Of a stretch of DNA of 64,000 bases, positions 45,529 to 56,216 are shown piece by piece. Source of the DNA: Chloroflexota bacterium. Lineage in GTDB: Bacteria; Chloroflexota; Anaerolineae; Aggregatilineales; Ch27. The notes beneath the pieces were generated by a model that was not told the DNA's origin, did not search any database, and saw only the letters and a program-made list of their open reading frames with translations. The translations under genes and the position numbers were made by a program. How positions within the stretch are numbered: position 1 is the first letter of the stretch; every line of letters begins with the position of its first letter. The stretch is taken from contig JAIOAT010000005.1 of assembly GCA_019873685.1 (NCBI GenBank), positions 1-64,000 of the forward strand, given 5' to 3'.

Positions 45529-46007
45529 TCACCCTCCGCCAGGGCCTTGATCCGCGCAATCAAATCTGAGGTGCTATGGCCGGGCAAGAACGGGATTAGC
45601 ACCACCCGCCCGCCCAGCGCTTCGACGGTGGCTCGTTCGGGCAGTGTTTTGTGTTCATAGTCGCCGCCCTTGGCGTAAATATCCGGGCGCAGCTGCCGGA
45701 TCAGGCCATCAGCCGTATCGCTGGAGAAGATGATCACCGCGTCAACCACCGCCAGCGCCGCCAGCAGTCGTGCCCGCTCTTCCGCCGGAATCAGCGGGCG
45801 GCCCGGCCCTTTGAGCCGCCGTGTGGAATCGTCATCATTCACGCCGATAAACAGAGCGTCGCCCAGCGCGCGCGCCTTCTCCAGGTAGTCCAGGTGACCA
45901 ACATGGAAAAGGTCAAAATGACCGTTGCTGAAGACCAGCTTCTGCCCGCTGGCTGCCAGCGCTTCCCGCCAGGCTTTGGCTTCCTCAAGTGAAAGTACTT
46001 TGCCCAT
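45525..46007 (-). CDS. rfaE2: RfaE2/HldE C-terminal-type nucleotidyltransferase
   Basis: The 160-residue cytidylyltransferase-fold protein has the HxGH nucleotide motif in VFSNGHFDLFHVGHLDYLEKA (GHFDLFHVGH core, about residues 29-38), the KGPGRPLIPAEERA loop and the late IYAKGGDYEHKTLPE and PGHSTSDLI motifs. The family adenylylates D-glycero-beta-D-manno-heptose 1-phosphate. It is a standalone domain without the kinase half of HldE. It may act in ADP-heptose or another NDP-sugar route for surface glycans. It is coupled to murJ by a four-base overlap. Confidence 0.88.
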   Translation of the reverse strand: MGKVLSLEEAKAWREALAASGQKLVFSNGHFDLFHVGHLDYLEKARALGDALFIGVNDDDSTRRLKGPGRPLIPAEERARLLAALAVVDAVIIFSSDTADGLIRQLRPDIYAKGGDYEHKTLPERATVEALGGRVVLIPFLPGHSTSDLIARIKALAEGE

Positions 46008-46102
46008 TGTGCCGTGTGCTCATCGCTATGGTGAATCCGGGCCGCTCAGCCCGGCGTAATCCGGCAGGCCATTGTAGCAGCCGGGAGGCATTGCATCAAT
46101 CG

Positions 46103-47632
46103 TCACTGACCGGAATCGCGGGTCAGGCTCAGCCGGTAGTTGCCCGTCGTCTTGCCGTTCTGAAACTCAAACCGCGTTGCCACAATGTAGTACGTCCCAT
46201 CCGCGGGGATACGATAGGCAGCAATGCGGGCATTCTTGCCCGGTCCAGAATCGTCATCCAGCGCCAGCTGGACGCTTTCCGCCGAGAACAGCACCAGCAG
46301 CGGATCCAGATCGCTCTCTGCCGCCGTCATCTCGATCGTCACCACGTCTCCCGCCCTGCCCAGGAAAGCATAAGTCACAGCGCTGTTTTCGTTGCTGATG
46401 GCGCCGGTCACGGTGCTCCCCGGCAGAATCGTCAGTGTGCCGGGCGCGACAATCGGCGCCTCCCCGGTTACCCCGTCCAGTCGCAGGATGTAGTCGCCGG
46501 TAGTCGTGCCCTGAGCACGGTCAAAGCGGGTCGCCTGGACGTAGTATCTGCCTGTCGCCGGGATGATATAGGATTGGATCAGGGCGTTGTTGCTGGGGCC
46601 AGAATCATCATCCTCCGCCAGCACAGTGCCCGCTTCGTCCAGGATCGCCACCAGCGGATCGAGATCACGACTGGCGCGGTTCATGGTGACCGTGATCACA
46701 TCGCCCCGCATCGCTCCGAAGCTGTAGTAACGCGCAGGGTAGTCACGATCGATCAGTCCTCTCACCTCATCACCATACCGCAGAAGAAGCGCCGATTCGA
46801 GCGTCGCGCCCTGACCGCTCGTCGGCGCGGTATCCAGGCTGAGTACAAAGCTCCCCGTGCTACGCCCGGCTTCCTCGCCGAAACGCGTGGCCACAATGGT
46901 ATAGAAGCCCGGCTCCAGGATCAGCAGGTTGGTGATCGCTGCATCAAGCGACGCATCCTGATCATCGTTGACAGCTAGCAAGGCGCTATCCGGCCCCAGT
47001 ATTGCCACACGGGCGTCCAGGTTACCGGCGATCCGGCGCATGGCCACGTTGACGATGTCGCCACGCCTGGCCTCAAAAACATACGTAACCCGCGGGTTCG
47101 CGTCATCCACCGAGCCAACAACAGAATCGCCGTAACTGAGAAATACCCCTGCCTGGGACGACACGCCCACCCGCTGCAACTCCAGCCGGAAGCGACCTTC
47201 GGTGACGCCCAGACCCTGCCCGAAGCGTGTCGCTACTACGAAGTAGTAATTGTCTTCCGCAATCTGAATGGTATCGATCCGGGCGCCCAGGGCGCCATCA
47301 GCATCGTCCGAGGCAGCCATGATCTCGCCAGTGTTGGCAGCCAGCAGCAGCACCGGGTCCAGGTTGCCGTCCAGTCGCGTCAGCGCCAGGGAGATGACAT
47401 CGCCGCGCCGCGCCTGAAAGTAGTACACCTGCCGCGGCTCCGCCTGCGTGATCCGCCCCTCAATCGCTTCACCATACAGGATCTGGCGGCCCTCCTGCCC
47501 GCTCACGAAAGTGACCTGACCCGGCCAGCAACAGCACCAGAGCGCCGCCAGGCCCAGCGTCAGCGCCCAACGCCTGATCTGCCTGAACCGGCCAGCAGCA
47601 TTAGCGCGCCACAACGCTGAGCAGATACTCAC
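46103..47632 (-). CDS. Secreted protein with four tandem pre-peptidase C-terminal (PPC) domains
   Basis: The roughly 509-residue product has an N-terminal signal helix (about 22-42 from the GTG at 47632) and then four beta-sandwich repeats of about 110 residues. Each begins YGExxxGxI and contains GDVIxxxMxRxxxxLDPxLxIL, an Asp-rich DDDSG or DDADG loop and a closing YYVxATRF...G.YxLxL. The Asp loops are plausible calcium sites. PPC domains usually follow secreted peptidases, but here no catalytic domain is present. The start is uncertain: it overlaps the upstream gene by about 32 bases at GTG 47632, and TTG at 47614 is possible. Confidence 0.78.
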   Translation of the reverse strand: MSICSALWRANAAGRFRQIRRWALTLGLAALWCCCWPGQVTFVSGQEGRQILYGEAIEGRITQAEPRQVYYFQARRGDVISLALTRLDGNLDPVLLLAANTGEIMAASDDADGALGARIDTIQIAEDNYYFVVATRFGQGLGVTEGRFRLELQRVGVSSQAGVFLSYGDSVVGSVDDANPRVTYVFEARRGDIVNVAMRRIAGNLDARVAILGPDSALLAVNDDQDASLDAAITNLLILEPGFYTIVATRFGEEAGRSTGSFVLSLDTAPTSGQGATLESALLLRYGDEVRGLIDRDYPARYYSFGAMRGDVITVTMNRASRDLDPLVAILDEAGTVLAEDDDSGPSNNALIQSYIIPATGRYYVQATRFDRAQGTTTGDYILRLDGVTGEAPIVAPGTLTILPGSTVTGAISNENSAVTYAFLGRAGDVVTIEMTAAESDLDPLLVLFSAESVQLALDDDSGPGKNARIAAYRIPADGTYYIVATRFEFQNGKTTGNYRLSLTRDSGQ

Positions 47633-50198
47633 CGCTGGTTGTCCCTTCAAGAAGATCATACCGGCTGGCAACCACATAGTAACGACCGTCCACGGGCAGG
47701 GTATAGATCACGCGGGCGTTTTGCCGGCCAGCGCTATCATCGTCAAACGCCACAAGCGTCTGCGCCGGGTCCAGCACGGCCAGGAAAGCATCCAGGTCAC
47801 CTCCCAGCCGCACCATATCCACCTGGATGGTCGTCCCGGCCATCCCGTCGAGCGCATAGAACACCGCTGCCTGCGCGTCGCTGATGGCGCCGCTGACGGT
47901 CTGGCCAGGAGCCAGCGGCAATGCCGTTGCCAGGTCAGCCCCCGTCTGGCCTTCCCGTATCTCCGGCTGGGTCACCGGGATGCCGCTCAATGTCAGTTCG
48001 TAGCGTCCGCGTGAAGTGCCGCTGGCCTCACCGGCCCGGGTAGCTACAATGGTGTACTCACCTCCCTGTGTCAGGAGGTACGGGCCAATCAGGGCGTTCA
48101 GGTTGCCTGCGCTGTCGTTATCGCGCATAACCGGCGTGCCATCCGGCCCCAGCAGGATGAGCAGCGGGTCGAGCGTCGCGTCAAGGGCCTCCAGTGTGAT
48201 CGAGATCCGATCCCCCTGCTGTCCCATGAATCGGTAGGTCTGGCGCGGCGTCGCATTGTCGATGGCACCGGTCAATACCACCCCGTAGGGTACGACATCT
48301 CCTGGCTGATATTGTGGCTCCGAGCCGCCCCCCAGTCGCTCGGCGGCAGTCGGATCTGCCCCCGTCAGCGACAGGCGGAAGAAACCTCGCGCTGTGCCCA
48401 GAGGCCCGCCCAGGCGCGACACGATCACAGTGTACATGCCATCCTGAGGAATCGTATGGCGCAGGTTTCCGTCTGCGCTGACCGCAAGTTCCTGCAAGGC
48501 TGGATCCGCCAGGATAAGCAGCCCCTCCTCCTGCAAAGGGCCGCTGGTTTCCAGGGTTAACTCAACTGTATCGCCAGCCGCAGCGAAAAACCGGTACAGT
48601 GTGCCGGGTGCATCAGCCAGCTGGCCGTTCAAAACCTCGCCTTCATGCAGGGTCTGCGCGGGAAGCACCGTGGCGATCTGACTCTGGGAAAGCACGCCCG
48701 GCGCGGTAATGGCCAGCCGGAAACTGCCGCTGGTTGTCCCGGCTTCACCGTTATAGCGGCTTGCCAGGATGGCGTAGTAGCCGTCAGCAGGTATGGTCAG
48801 GGTAAGCCTGGCATTCTTGTTAGCGGCGCTGATGTCATCGTGTTCGGCCAGAGTCTCAAGCCGGTCGTTGAGCAGGCGCAGGATAGGGTCCAGGTCACCC
48901 TGCGTCGTCTGCATCGTAATCTCGACGGTATCGCCAGCCCGTGTCTGGAAAACATAGGCCCGGTAGGGCACTGTGTTATCAAGACGGTCAGTGATCACAT
49001 CACCGTAACGCACTCGCGGCAGGTTCTGGAAATCCGCGGGCAAAGCCTCGCCAGCGTTCCGCCCTTCGGTTGTAACGTCGTTGACCCCGGCGCCTTCCAG
49101 GGTAAGCGTGTATCCGCCTGCAGAGGCGCCACTGGCCCCGCCAAAGCGGCTGGCCACCACGGTATACCGGCCATCAGCAGGCAGCACAACAGCCAGTTCG
49201 GCATCCGGTACGCCTGCTCCGTCATCATCCTGGCCGATGATCTCCCCTTCCGGGCCGTACAGATACAGAAACGGATCCAATCCTCGATCGACAGCCTGCA
49301 TCCGAATGATCACCTGATCGTTCGTGTGTCCCTCGAAACTGTACCGGTCAGCAGGATGGTCGTCGTCCAGACTGCCCCGCATGGCATCGCCATAGACCAG
49401 CGGTAGCAGCGCTTCATCACCGGCCGTGATGTCGCTGGCGCTGCCGGTGAGTCGCACGGCGTAGGTGCCCGCCGGGGAATCTTCTGCCAGCGCCAGCCCA
49501 ATGAAGTAGATGCCCGTAGCCGCTAGATCCGCCTCCACGACTTGCCCGGCAGGATCACGCTGCAGTTCAGCAAATGCTGGGTCGTAGAGCACCAGTGTCG
49601 CTTTCATCCCCGCGCTCAGAACACCCCGGACGGCGACTCGATCGCCGCCCTGAGCATAGAACCAGAACAGCCGGAAGCGGTCAGCCTGGCTCAACAGCCC
49701 TCGCGAGGTATTGCCAAACCTCAATGGTGCAAATATCCCCGCCAGCTGATCCTGCGTTCTGCCGCGCCCCTGATCGACAAGCAGAGTCAGACGAAAGTCT
49801 CCAGTACTCTGTCCAGCCTCGGAATCCTGACCGTAGCGCGTGGCCTCCACGATGTACACACCATCCGCTGGCAGTGTGACTTCCAGCCGGGCGTTAAAGC
49901 CGCCGCCGCTGTCATCGTCCTCAGCGATCAGATTGAGGGCCGAATCCCCCAACAACAGGAGCGGGTCCAGGTTGCCCGAAAGCGCCTCCATCGTGATTAC
50001 CACCCGATCCCCCGCTGCGCCATTGAAGCTGTACTGCTGGAAGAAGCGAGCATGGGAAATGGTGCCTGTCACCGAATCGCCATAGCGCAGCGGCAGGCGT
50101 TCCTGCAGCTGCGGCCACATCCGGGCCATGCCGGCCCCTTCCGCCAGCAACAGAGCCAGGACCACGCCAGTCACCAATCGCCACACAGATCGCATCAT
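47601..50198 (-). CDS. Secreted protein with seven tandem PPC-like domains
   Basis: The 865-residue product has a signal peptide (about residues 1-24; MMRSVWRLVTGVVLALLLAE) and seven repeats of about 105-115 residues starting near 36, 150, 262, 392, 510, 635 and 750. Typical landmarks are RYGDSVTGTI, GDRVVITMEAL, GNLDPLLLL, EDDDSGGGFNAR and DGxYxVxASRYG. Repeats 2 and 5 are more degraded and lack the Asp loop. No catalytic or anchoring domain is seen, so it may be a released or surface-attached scaffold. The next gene encodes four more such repeats, and the two frames overlap. Confidence 0.82.
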   Translation of the reverse strand: MMRSVWRLVTGVVLALLLAEGAGMARMWPQLQERLPLRYGDSVTGTISHARFFQQYSFNGAAGDRVVITMEALSGNLDPLLLLGDSALNLIAEDDDSGGGFNARLEVTLPADGVYIVEATRYGQDSEAGQSTGDFRLTLLVDQGRGRTQDQLAGIFAPLRFGNTSRGLLSQADRFRLFWFYAQGGDRVAVRGVLSAGMKATLVLYDPAFAELQRDPAGQVVEADLAATGIYFIGLALAEDSPAGTYAVRLTGSASDITAGDEALLPLVYGDAMRGSLDDDHPADRYSFEGHTNDQVIIRMQAVDRGLDPFLYLYGPEGEIIGQDDDGAGVPDAELAVVLPADGRYTVVASRFGGASGASAGGYTLTLEGAGVNDVTTEGRNAGEALPADFQNLPRVRYGDVITDRLDNTVPYRAYVFQTRAGDTVEITMQTTQGDLDPILRLLNDRLETLAEHDDISAANKNARLTLTIPADGYYAILASRYNGEAGTTSGSFRLAITAPGVLSQSQIATVLPAQTLHEGEVLNGQLADAPGTLYRFFAAAGDTVELTLETSGPLQEEGLLILADPALQELAVSADGNLRHTIPQDGMYTVIVSRLGGPLGTARGFFRLSLTGADPTAAERLGGGSEPQYQPGDVVPYGVVLTGAIDNATPRQTYRFMGQQGDRISITLEALDATLDPLLILLGPDGTPVMRDNDSAGNLNALIGPYLLTQGGEYTIVATRAGEASGTSRGRYELTLSGIPVTQPEIREGQTGADLATALPLAPGQTVSGAISDAQAAVFYALDGMAGTTIQVDMVRLGGDLDAFLAVLDPAQTLVAFDDDSAGRQNARVIYTLPVDGRYYVVASRYDLLEGTTSGEYLLSVVAR

Positions 50199-50350
50199 CG
50201 ATTAGCTTCCTGCTGCCAAAATGCCCTGCCGCGACTTCTGGATTCTACGTGCCCGCCCTGCATGCGGCAAACCGCTGACCGGCTGGCAGGATGCAGGCTG
50301 AGCCGGTAGCATTGAGGCGCGACTGGCATTAGCCGGGGAAAGAATGCCCC

Positions 50351-51691
50351 ATGAACCGTCTGCTTTCTTGGACGTTGATCGCCGCCCTCTCCACTGCCTG
50401 CATCGCGGTGGCCGTCGGTCTAGGCCCTGTCTTTGCCGGCCCGGTACCACCGCCATCATCTCCCCCTGCCGCGATGCAGTCCGGTTGCCATCCACAGGGC
50501 ACAATTGTAACGCAGCCGATCGTCGATCCGCTTCGATTCTGCCCGGAATATCTGGTCAACAACCTGCCCTACTCGGCCCTGGCAGCGATCACCTCAATTG
50601 CCTACGCCCCACCCTGCGACGAAATGGCTGAGCCGGTTGCCTGGTGCGGCAGGCTGTTCCTGACCCGCCCGGATGAAGGTCTCATTCAGTGGGTAGGCGA
50701 CTTTGACTCGAACGCTGGAACCTACAGTCTGCACACTTTCGCTTCAGGACTGGACACACCCAATGGCCTCGTCTGGCACGAAGGCGCGTGGTATGTATCC
50801 GGCGACCGTGCCATCTATCGACTGATCGACGAGGATGGGGATGGTCACGCGGAAGTACAGCAGGCCATCATTGAGGGGCTTCCCGGCGGAGCAGGACTGT
50901 GGACAGGCAGTATAGGCTTCGGCCCCGATGGGCGTCTGTACGTGAGCAAGGGCGCCTCTTGCAGCGACTGCGTGGAAAGCGATCCGCGCCGTGCGGTTCT
51001 TCTTAGCTACACCTCTGACGGCGGGGATGAACAGGTTATGGCGCGTGGACTATACGATGCTTTTGACTTCGCCTGGCATCCCGGAAGTCGCGATCTGTGG
51101 ATTGTGGATAGCGCACCCGGCGGCAGCAATGGCGAACAACCTCTTGACGAGCTTAACCGTCTTACTGTGGGCGGCCAGCATTTCGGCTGGCCTTATTGCG
51201 CGGCATCCGCCAGTGGCTTGCTTGCGGATTTCCCGTTGCCCGCGCCGCAGCCAGACTTCTGCCAGCAGACTGCCCTCCCTGAATACACGTTTCCCGCTCA
51301 CAGCACTCCCGGCGGTATGGCCTTTTACCGGGGAGACGCCTTCCCGGAATTTCAGCACGATCTGCTTGTCGTCCTGCGTGGCAGCACTGCTGGCTACCTC
51401 CCTGCCGGTTACGCGCTCTACCGCTTCTGTTTTGACGCACAGGGGCGCGCTGAGACCTGCCGCGACGCCGCCGGGCATCCCGTTCGCGACGAGACCGGCC
51501 AGCCATCCGTGCGCGAACTTCTCGTGCCTGTTGATGTCTATTACGGCTATCCGCTCGAGATCATGACTATCCAGGGGCAGAACTTCTACCCCGAACAGCC
51601 GGTCGATGTGGCCGTCAGCCCGGAAGGATACATCGCCCTCTCCGTTCTGGAGGGCCGCATCATCCGCCTGTTACCGGGCAGCGGGCAGTAG
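50351..51691 (+). CDS. Secreted PQQ-type sugar/sorbosone dehydrogenase-like beta-propeller
   Basis: The 446-residue product has a signal peptide (about 1-29) and a six-bladed propeller of the soluble glucose dehydrogenase/L-sorbosone dehydrogenase type. Landmarks are GLDTPNGLVWHEGAWYVSG, GDRAIYRLIDEDGDGHAE (a calcium-like DEDGDG turn), SIGFGPDGRLYVSKGASC, LYDAFDFAWHPGSRDLWIVD and HFGWPYCA. The family oxidises aldoses or is a sugar-binding propeller. PQQ dependence cannot be shown from sequence, and no PQQ biosynthesis gene is nearby. Cysteine pairs suggest disulphides, consistent with export. Confidence 0.78.
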   Translation: MNRLLSWTLIAALSTACIAVAVGLGPVFAGPVPPPSSPPAAMQSGCHPQGTIVTQPIVDPLRFCPEYLVNNLPYSALAAITSIAYAPPCDEMAEPVAWCGRLFLTRPDEGLIQWVGDFDSNAGTYSLHTFASGLDTPNGLVWHEGAWYVSGDRAIYRLIDEDGDGHAEVQQAIIEGLPGGAGLWTGSIGFGPDGRLYVSKGASCSDCVESDPRRAVLLSYTSDGGDEQVMARGLYDAFDFAWHPGSRDLWIVDSAPGGSNGEQPLDELNRLTVGGQHFGWPYCAASASGLLADFPLPAPQPDFCQQTALPEYTFPAHSTPGGMAFYRGDAFPEFQHDLLVVLRGSTAGYLPAGYALYRFCFDAQGRAETCRDAAGHPVRDETGQPSVRELLVPVDVYYGYPLEIMTIQGQNFYPEQPVDVAVSPEGYIALSVLEGRIIRLLPGSGQ

Positions 51692-51801
51692 CGATGCCGC
51701 TGCATAAGTACCGCCGGGCGAAGCCAGGCCGTATCTTCAGCGGACCTCCCGGCATCCCGGTCTTCTGACATCTCACGGACAGGACTTGCCCACTCCAGGC
51801 A

Positions 51802-51828
51802 TTAGCACTCGCATAAGAAGTTTGCTAG
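51802..51828 (+). promoter_or_regulatory. Upstream CIRCE-like operator (degenerate right half)
   Basis: TTAGCACTC (51802-51810) is a perfect CIRCE left half. After nine bases, GTTTGCTAG (51820-51828) matches the GAGTGCTAA right half at six of nine positions. It ends six bases before the groES -35 box. HrcA binding is inference. Confidence 0.55.
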
Positions 51829-51834
51829 AATTGC

Positions 51835-51863
51835 TTGACAACCCCCCTGTCCTCTGGTATATT
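51835..51863 (+). promoter_or_regulatory. Sigma-70 promoter of groES-groEL
   Basis: A consensus TTGACA (51835-51840) is separated by exactly 17 bases from TATATT (51858-51863). Transcription should start near 51870, just before the downstream CIRCE. Confidence 0.85.
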
Positions 51864-51877
51864 GCCGACGGTGAAGA

Positions 51878-51904
51878 TTAGCACTCTAAAGCCTACAGTG
51901 CTAA
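51878..51904 (+). promoter_or_regulatory. CIRCE operator (HrcA site) of groES-groEL
   Basis: TTAGCACTC, nine bases, then CAGTGCTAA: one mismatch from the CIRCE consensus TTAGCACTC-N9-GAGTGCTAA. It covers the start of the transcript, the usual place for HrcA repression of groESL. Confidence 0.9.
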
Positions 51905-51977
51905 CGCCGGATGATCTCTTTCACTGGCAAGAACGTGTTATGCCTATCAGCATCTAACTCCGAGGAGGTGGCTGAGT

Positions 51978-52277
51978 ATGTCCATCAAACTACGCCCGCT
52001 GAATGATCGGATCGTGGTCAAGCCGTTTGAGGGCGAGGAGAAGACCGCGAGCGGGCTTTACCTGCCGGAGACGGCCAAGGAAAAGCCCCAGCAGGGTGAG
52101 GTCCTGGCGGTTGGCCCGGGGCGCTTTGATGAAGACGGCAAGAAGCGCATCCCCATGGAAGTCAAGGTCGGCGATCAGGTGCTGTTCGCCAAGTACGGCG
52201 GCACCGAGATCAAGCTCGACAATGAGAAGCTGCTGATCCTCAAGGAAAGCGACGTCCTGGCGGTTATCGAGAAGTAA
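51978..52277 (+). CDS. groS: Co-chaperonin GroES
   Basis: The 99-residue GroES has the N-terminal [26 protein letters not shown] (mobile loop [11 protein letters not shown], about residues 19-29) and the C-terminal [28 protein letters not shown], all typical. It caps the GroEL ring. The CGAGGAGGTG ribosome site is strong. It is the first gene of the heat-shock operon and is controlled by the promoter and CIRCE sites upstream. Confidence 0.97.
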   Translation: MSIKLRPLNDRIVVKPFEGEEKTASGLYLPETAKEKPQQGEVLAVGPGRFDEDGKKRIPMEVKVGDQVLFAKYGGTEIKLDNEKLLILKESDVLAVIEK

Positions 52278-52329
52278 AGCAGTCTCCTCAGCAACTGGCG
52301 TTTATCCTGACCGTTGGAGGTTATAAGCT

Positions 52330-53967
<1,638 letters not shown>

Positions 53968-53990
53968 ACCCTGTCCTGTCCACAGTACGA

Positions 53991-54026
53991 AAAGCGGGCT
54001 GTCTCCTTCCGGGGGCAGCCCGCTTT
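53991..54026. terminator. Hairpin terminator between groEL and convergent rfbB
   Basis: Perfect 11-bp arms AAAGCGGGCTG (53991-54001) and CAGCCCGCTTT (54016-54026) flank a 14-base loop. It lies 24 bases after the groEL stop and about 56 bases beyond the rfbB stop, and could serve both. Confidence 0.75.
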
Positions 54027-54081
54027 CGCATTCAGGTGACCTACCACCGCGCCGCAGCACGCCATGCGGCAACCATTGATC

Positions 54082-55095
54082 TCAGCCCAGGCGGCTGGCG
54101 TACTGGGTTTTGTAGTACTCCAGGTATTCGCCGGTCTTGATCTTGCGCCACCACCACTCATTCTGCACATACCACGCCACGGTTTCACGCAGCGCCTCTT
54201 CGAAGCTGTGCTGGCGCTGCCAGCCCAGCGCCCGCAGTTTATCGCAGTTCATCGCATAGCGGCGGTCATGACCGGGGCGGTCAGCGACATGGCGGATCAG
54301 ACTTTCCGGCTTACCCAGCTCCTTCAGCAGCGCCCGAACCACATCGATGTTAGGGCGCTCATTCTCGCCGGCGATGTTGTAAGCCTCACCAGCCACGCCT
54401 TTGTGCAGTACCGTATCAATGCCGGTGACATGATCCAGCACATAGAGCCAGTCCCGTACCTGTCGGCCATCGCCATACAGCGGCAGCGGCCGGTTGTCAA
54501 TGGCCTCCGTGATGAATAGCGACATCAATTTCTCCGGGTACTGGTATGGCCCAAAGGTATTGCTCCCGCGCGTCACCACGACGTTGAGGCCGTAAGTCTG
54601 GTAGTAAGCCCGGATCATCAGTTCCGCCCCAGCCTTGGAAGCGGCATACGGGCTGTTCGGCGCAAAGGGATCGGTCTCAACCGAATAGCCCTGAGGGATA
54701 TCGCCGTAGACCTCATCAGTGCTGACATGCAGCAGGCGCTGCACCCCCTTCTGACGCACCATCTCCAGTAGTACATACACGCCGACCACATCAGTGTAGA
54801 TGAAAGCATCGGGCTGCAGAATGCTGCGGTCGACATGCGTCTCCGCTGCGAAATTGACAATCGTATCGATGCCGTGCTGCTCAACAATGCGCTCGACAGC
54901 AGCGCGGTCGGCGATATCCGCCCGTTCGAACCGGTAACGCGGATTGTCCCGGACTGGCAACAGGTTATCCAGGTTGCCGGCGTAAGTCAGCTTATCCAGA
55001 ACAACGACATGGTAGTCAGGATAGGCATCGATCATGTAGCGCACAAAGGCGCTGCCGATGAACCCCGCCCCGCCGGTTACGAGGATGTTCTTCAT
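54082..55095 (-). CDS. rfbB: dTDP-glucose 4,6-dehydratase
   Basis: The 337-residue extended SDR enzyme converts dTDP-glucose to dTDP-4-keto-6-deoxyglucose. The NAD motif is ILVTGGAGFIGSAFVRY at the start. The catalytic region has HVSTDEVYGDIPQGY and the YxxxK motif YAASKAGAELM. The substrate loop TRGSNTFGPYQYPEKLMSLFI is diagnostic of RmlB. The ATG at 55095 follows AGGACACG. It directly follows the rmlA-type gene (35 bases). RmlC and RmlD are not in the window. Confidence 0.92.
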   Translation of the reverse strand: MKNILVTGGAGFIGSAFVRYMIDAYPDYHVVVLDKLTYAGNLDNLLPVRDNPRYRFERADIADRAAVERIVEQHGIDTIVNFAAETHVDRSILQPDAFIYTDVVGVYVLLEMVRQKGVQRLLHVSTDEVYGDIPQGYSVETDPFAPNSPYAASKAGAELMIRAYYQTYGLNVVVTRGSNTFGPYQYPEKLMSLFITEAIDNRPLPLYGDGRQVRDWLYVLDHVTGIDTVLHKGVAGEAYNIAGENERPNIDVVRALLKELGKPESLIRHVADRPGHDRRYAMNCDKLRALGWQRQHSFEEALRETVAWYVQNEWWWRKIKTGEYLEYYKTQYASRLG

Positions 55096-55130
55096 GGTCA
55101 CGTGTCCTATCGCTCTTGTGGCCGTCGGCG

Positions 55131-56201
55131 CTAGACCAGGCCGATCTTGCTGTAATCACCCAGATTCAGCTTGAGCGCCCTGGGGCGGTATTCGCTGCGC
55201 TGCACCAGGGCATGACGCCCGATCAGGCTGTCCTGGACGCGCACGTTGATATCGCGCATCACGCTGTGTTCCAGGACGATCGAACGGTCGATCTCACAGT
55301 TCTCGATGACCACATTGTGGTAGATGCTGGTGAACGGCCCGATATAGCTGTTCACAATGCGCGTGTTTTCGCCAATGATCGCCGGGCCGCGAATAGTACT
55401 GTTGATGATCTGCGCCCCCGCCTGGACCGTCACCCGCGAGTCAACATCAGATTGCTCATCGACAAATCCCAGAATCTCCGGCGTCAGTTCCTCCAGCACC
55501 TTGCTGTTGGCTTCCAGCATATCATCCGGACGTCCCGTATCGATCCACCAACCCTGATGCACGTACGGATAGACCGTATGCCCGTGATCGACCAGCCACT
55601 GGATCGCATCGGTGATCTCCAGTTCGCCGCGCCAGGATGGGCTGATTTGCTCAGTCGCCTCGAAGATGTGGGAGTCAAACATGTAGATGCCAACCAGCGC
55701 CAGGTCAGAAGGCGGCGTTTTGGGCTTTTCAATCAGGCGCTCAACCCGCCCATCCGCCGTCAGCTTGGCCACCCCGTATTGCTCAGGATGCTCAACTCTG
55801 GTGAGGACGATCTGGCTGTTCCATTCCGGATGCCGGGCAAAGTCCGTGATCAAGCGGTGTATCCCGCCCTGAATCACGTTATCGCCCAGGAACATCACAA
55901 AACGCTCGTCGCCCAGGAAGTCCCGTGAGATCTTGACGGCATGAGCCAGCCCCAGCGGCTGCTCCTGCTGGATGTACGTGATCGTCGCTCCCCAGCGACT
56001 GCCATCACCGACAGCCTCGCGGATTTCCGGCCCGGTGTCGCCGATGACGATCCCGATCTCCGTGATTCCTGCCTCTCGGATCGCCTCAATGACCCGGAAG
56101 AGAATGGGCTTGTTGGCGACCGGGATCAACTGTTTGGCGCGCGTATAGGTCAGCGGATAAAGCCGGGTTCCCTTACCGCCGCTCAAAATCAGACCTTTCA
56201 T
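55131..56201 (-). CDS. rmlA: Glucose-1-phosphate thymidylyltransferase, long form
   Basis: The 356-residue product begins with the nucleotidyltransferase motif MKGLILSGGKGTRLYPLTY and has EQPLGLAHAVKISRDFLGDE and FLGDNVIQGG (metal Asp). The C-terminal about 100 residues form a left-handed beta-helix (INSTIRGPAIIGENTRIVNSYIGPFTSI, repeated hexapeptides). This long form is typical of archaea, Actinobacteria and Chloroflexota. It makes dTDP-glucose for RfbB. It lies 15 bases downstream of the CpsD-like gene in the same direction. Confidence 0.92.
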   Translation of the reverse strand: MKGLILSGGKGTRLYPLTYTRAKQLIPVANKPILFRVIEAIREAGITEIGIVIGDTGPEIREAVGDGSRWGATITYIQQEQPLGLAHAVKISRDFLGDERFVMFLGDNVIQGGIHRLITDFARHPEWNSQIVLTRVEHPEQYGVAKLTADGRVERLIEKPKTPPSDLALVGIYMFDSHIFEATEQISPSWRGELEITDAIQWLVDHGHTVYPYVHQGWWIDTGRPDDMLEANSKVLEELTPEILGFVDEQSDVDSRVTVQAGAQIINSTIRGPAIIGENTRIVNSYIGPFTSIYHNVVIENCEIDRSIVLEHSVMRDINVRVQDSLIGRHALVQRSEYRPRALKLNLGDYSKIGLV

Positions 56202-56216
56202 GCGCTCACCTACCCT

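Noticed and set aside
46103-50198. Periodic DNA similarity about every 330-350 bases
   Set aside because: It is explained by protein-level PPC repeats; there is no exact DNA repeat and no CRISPR structure.
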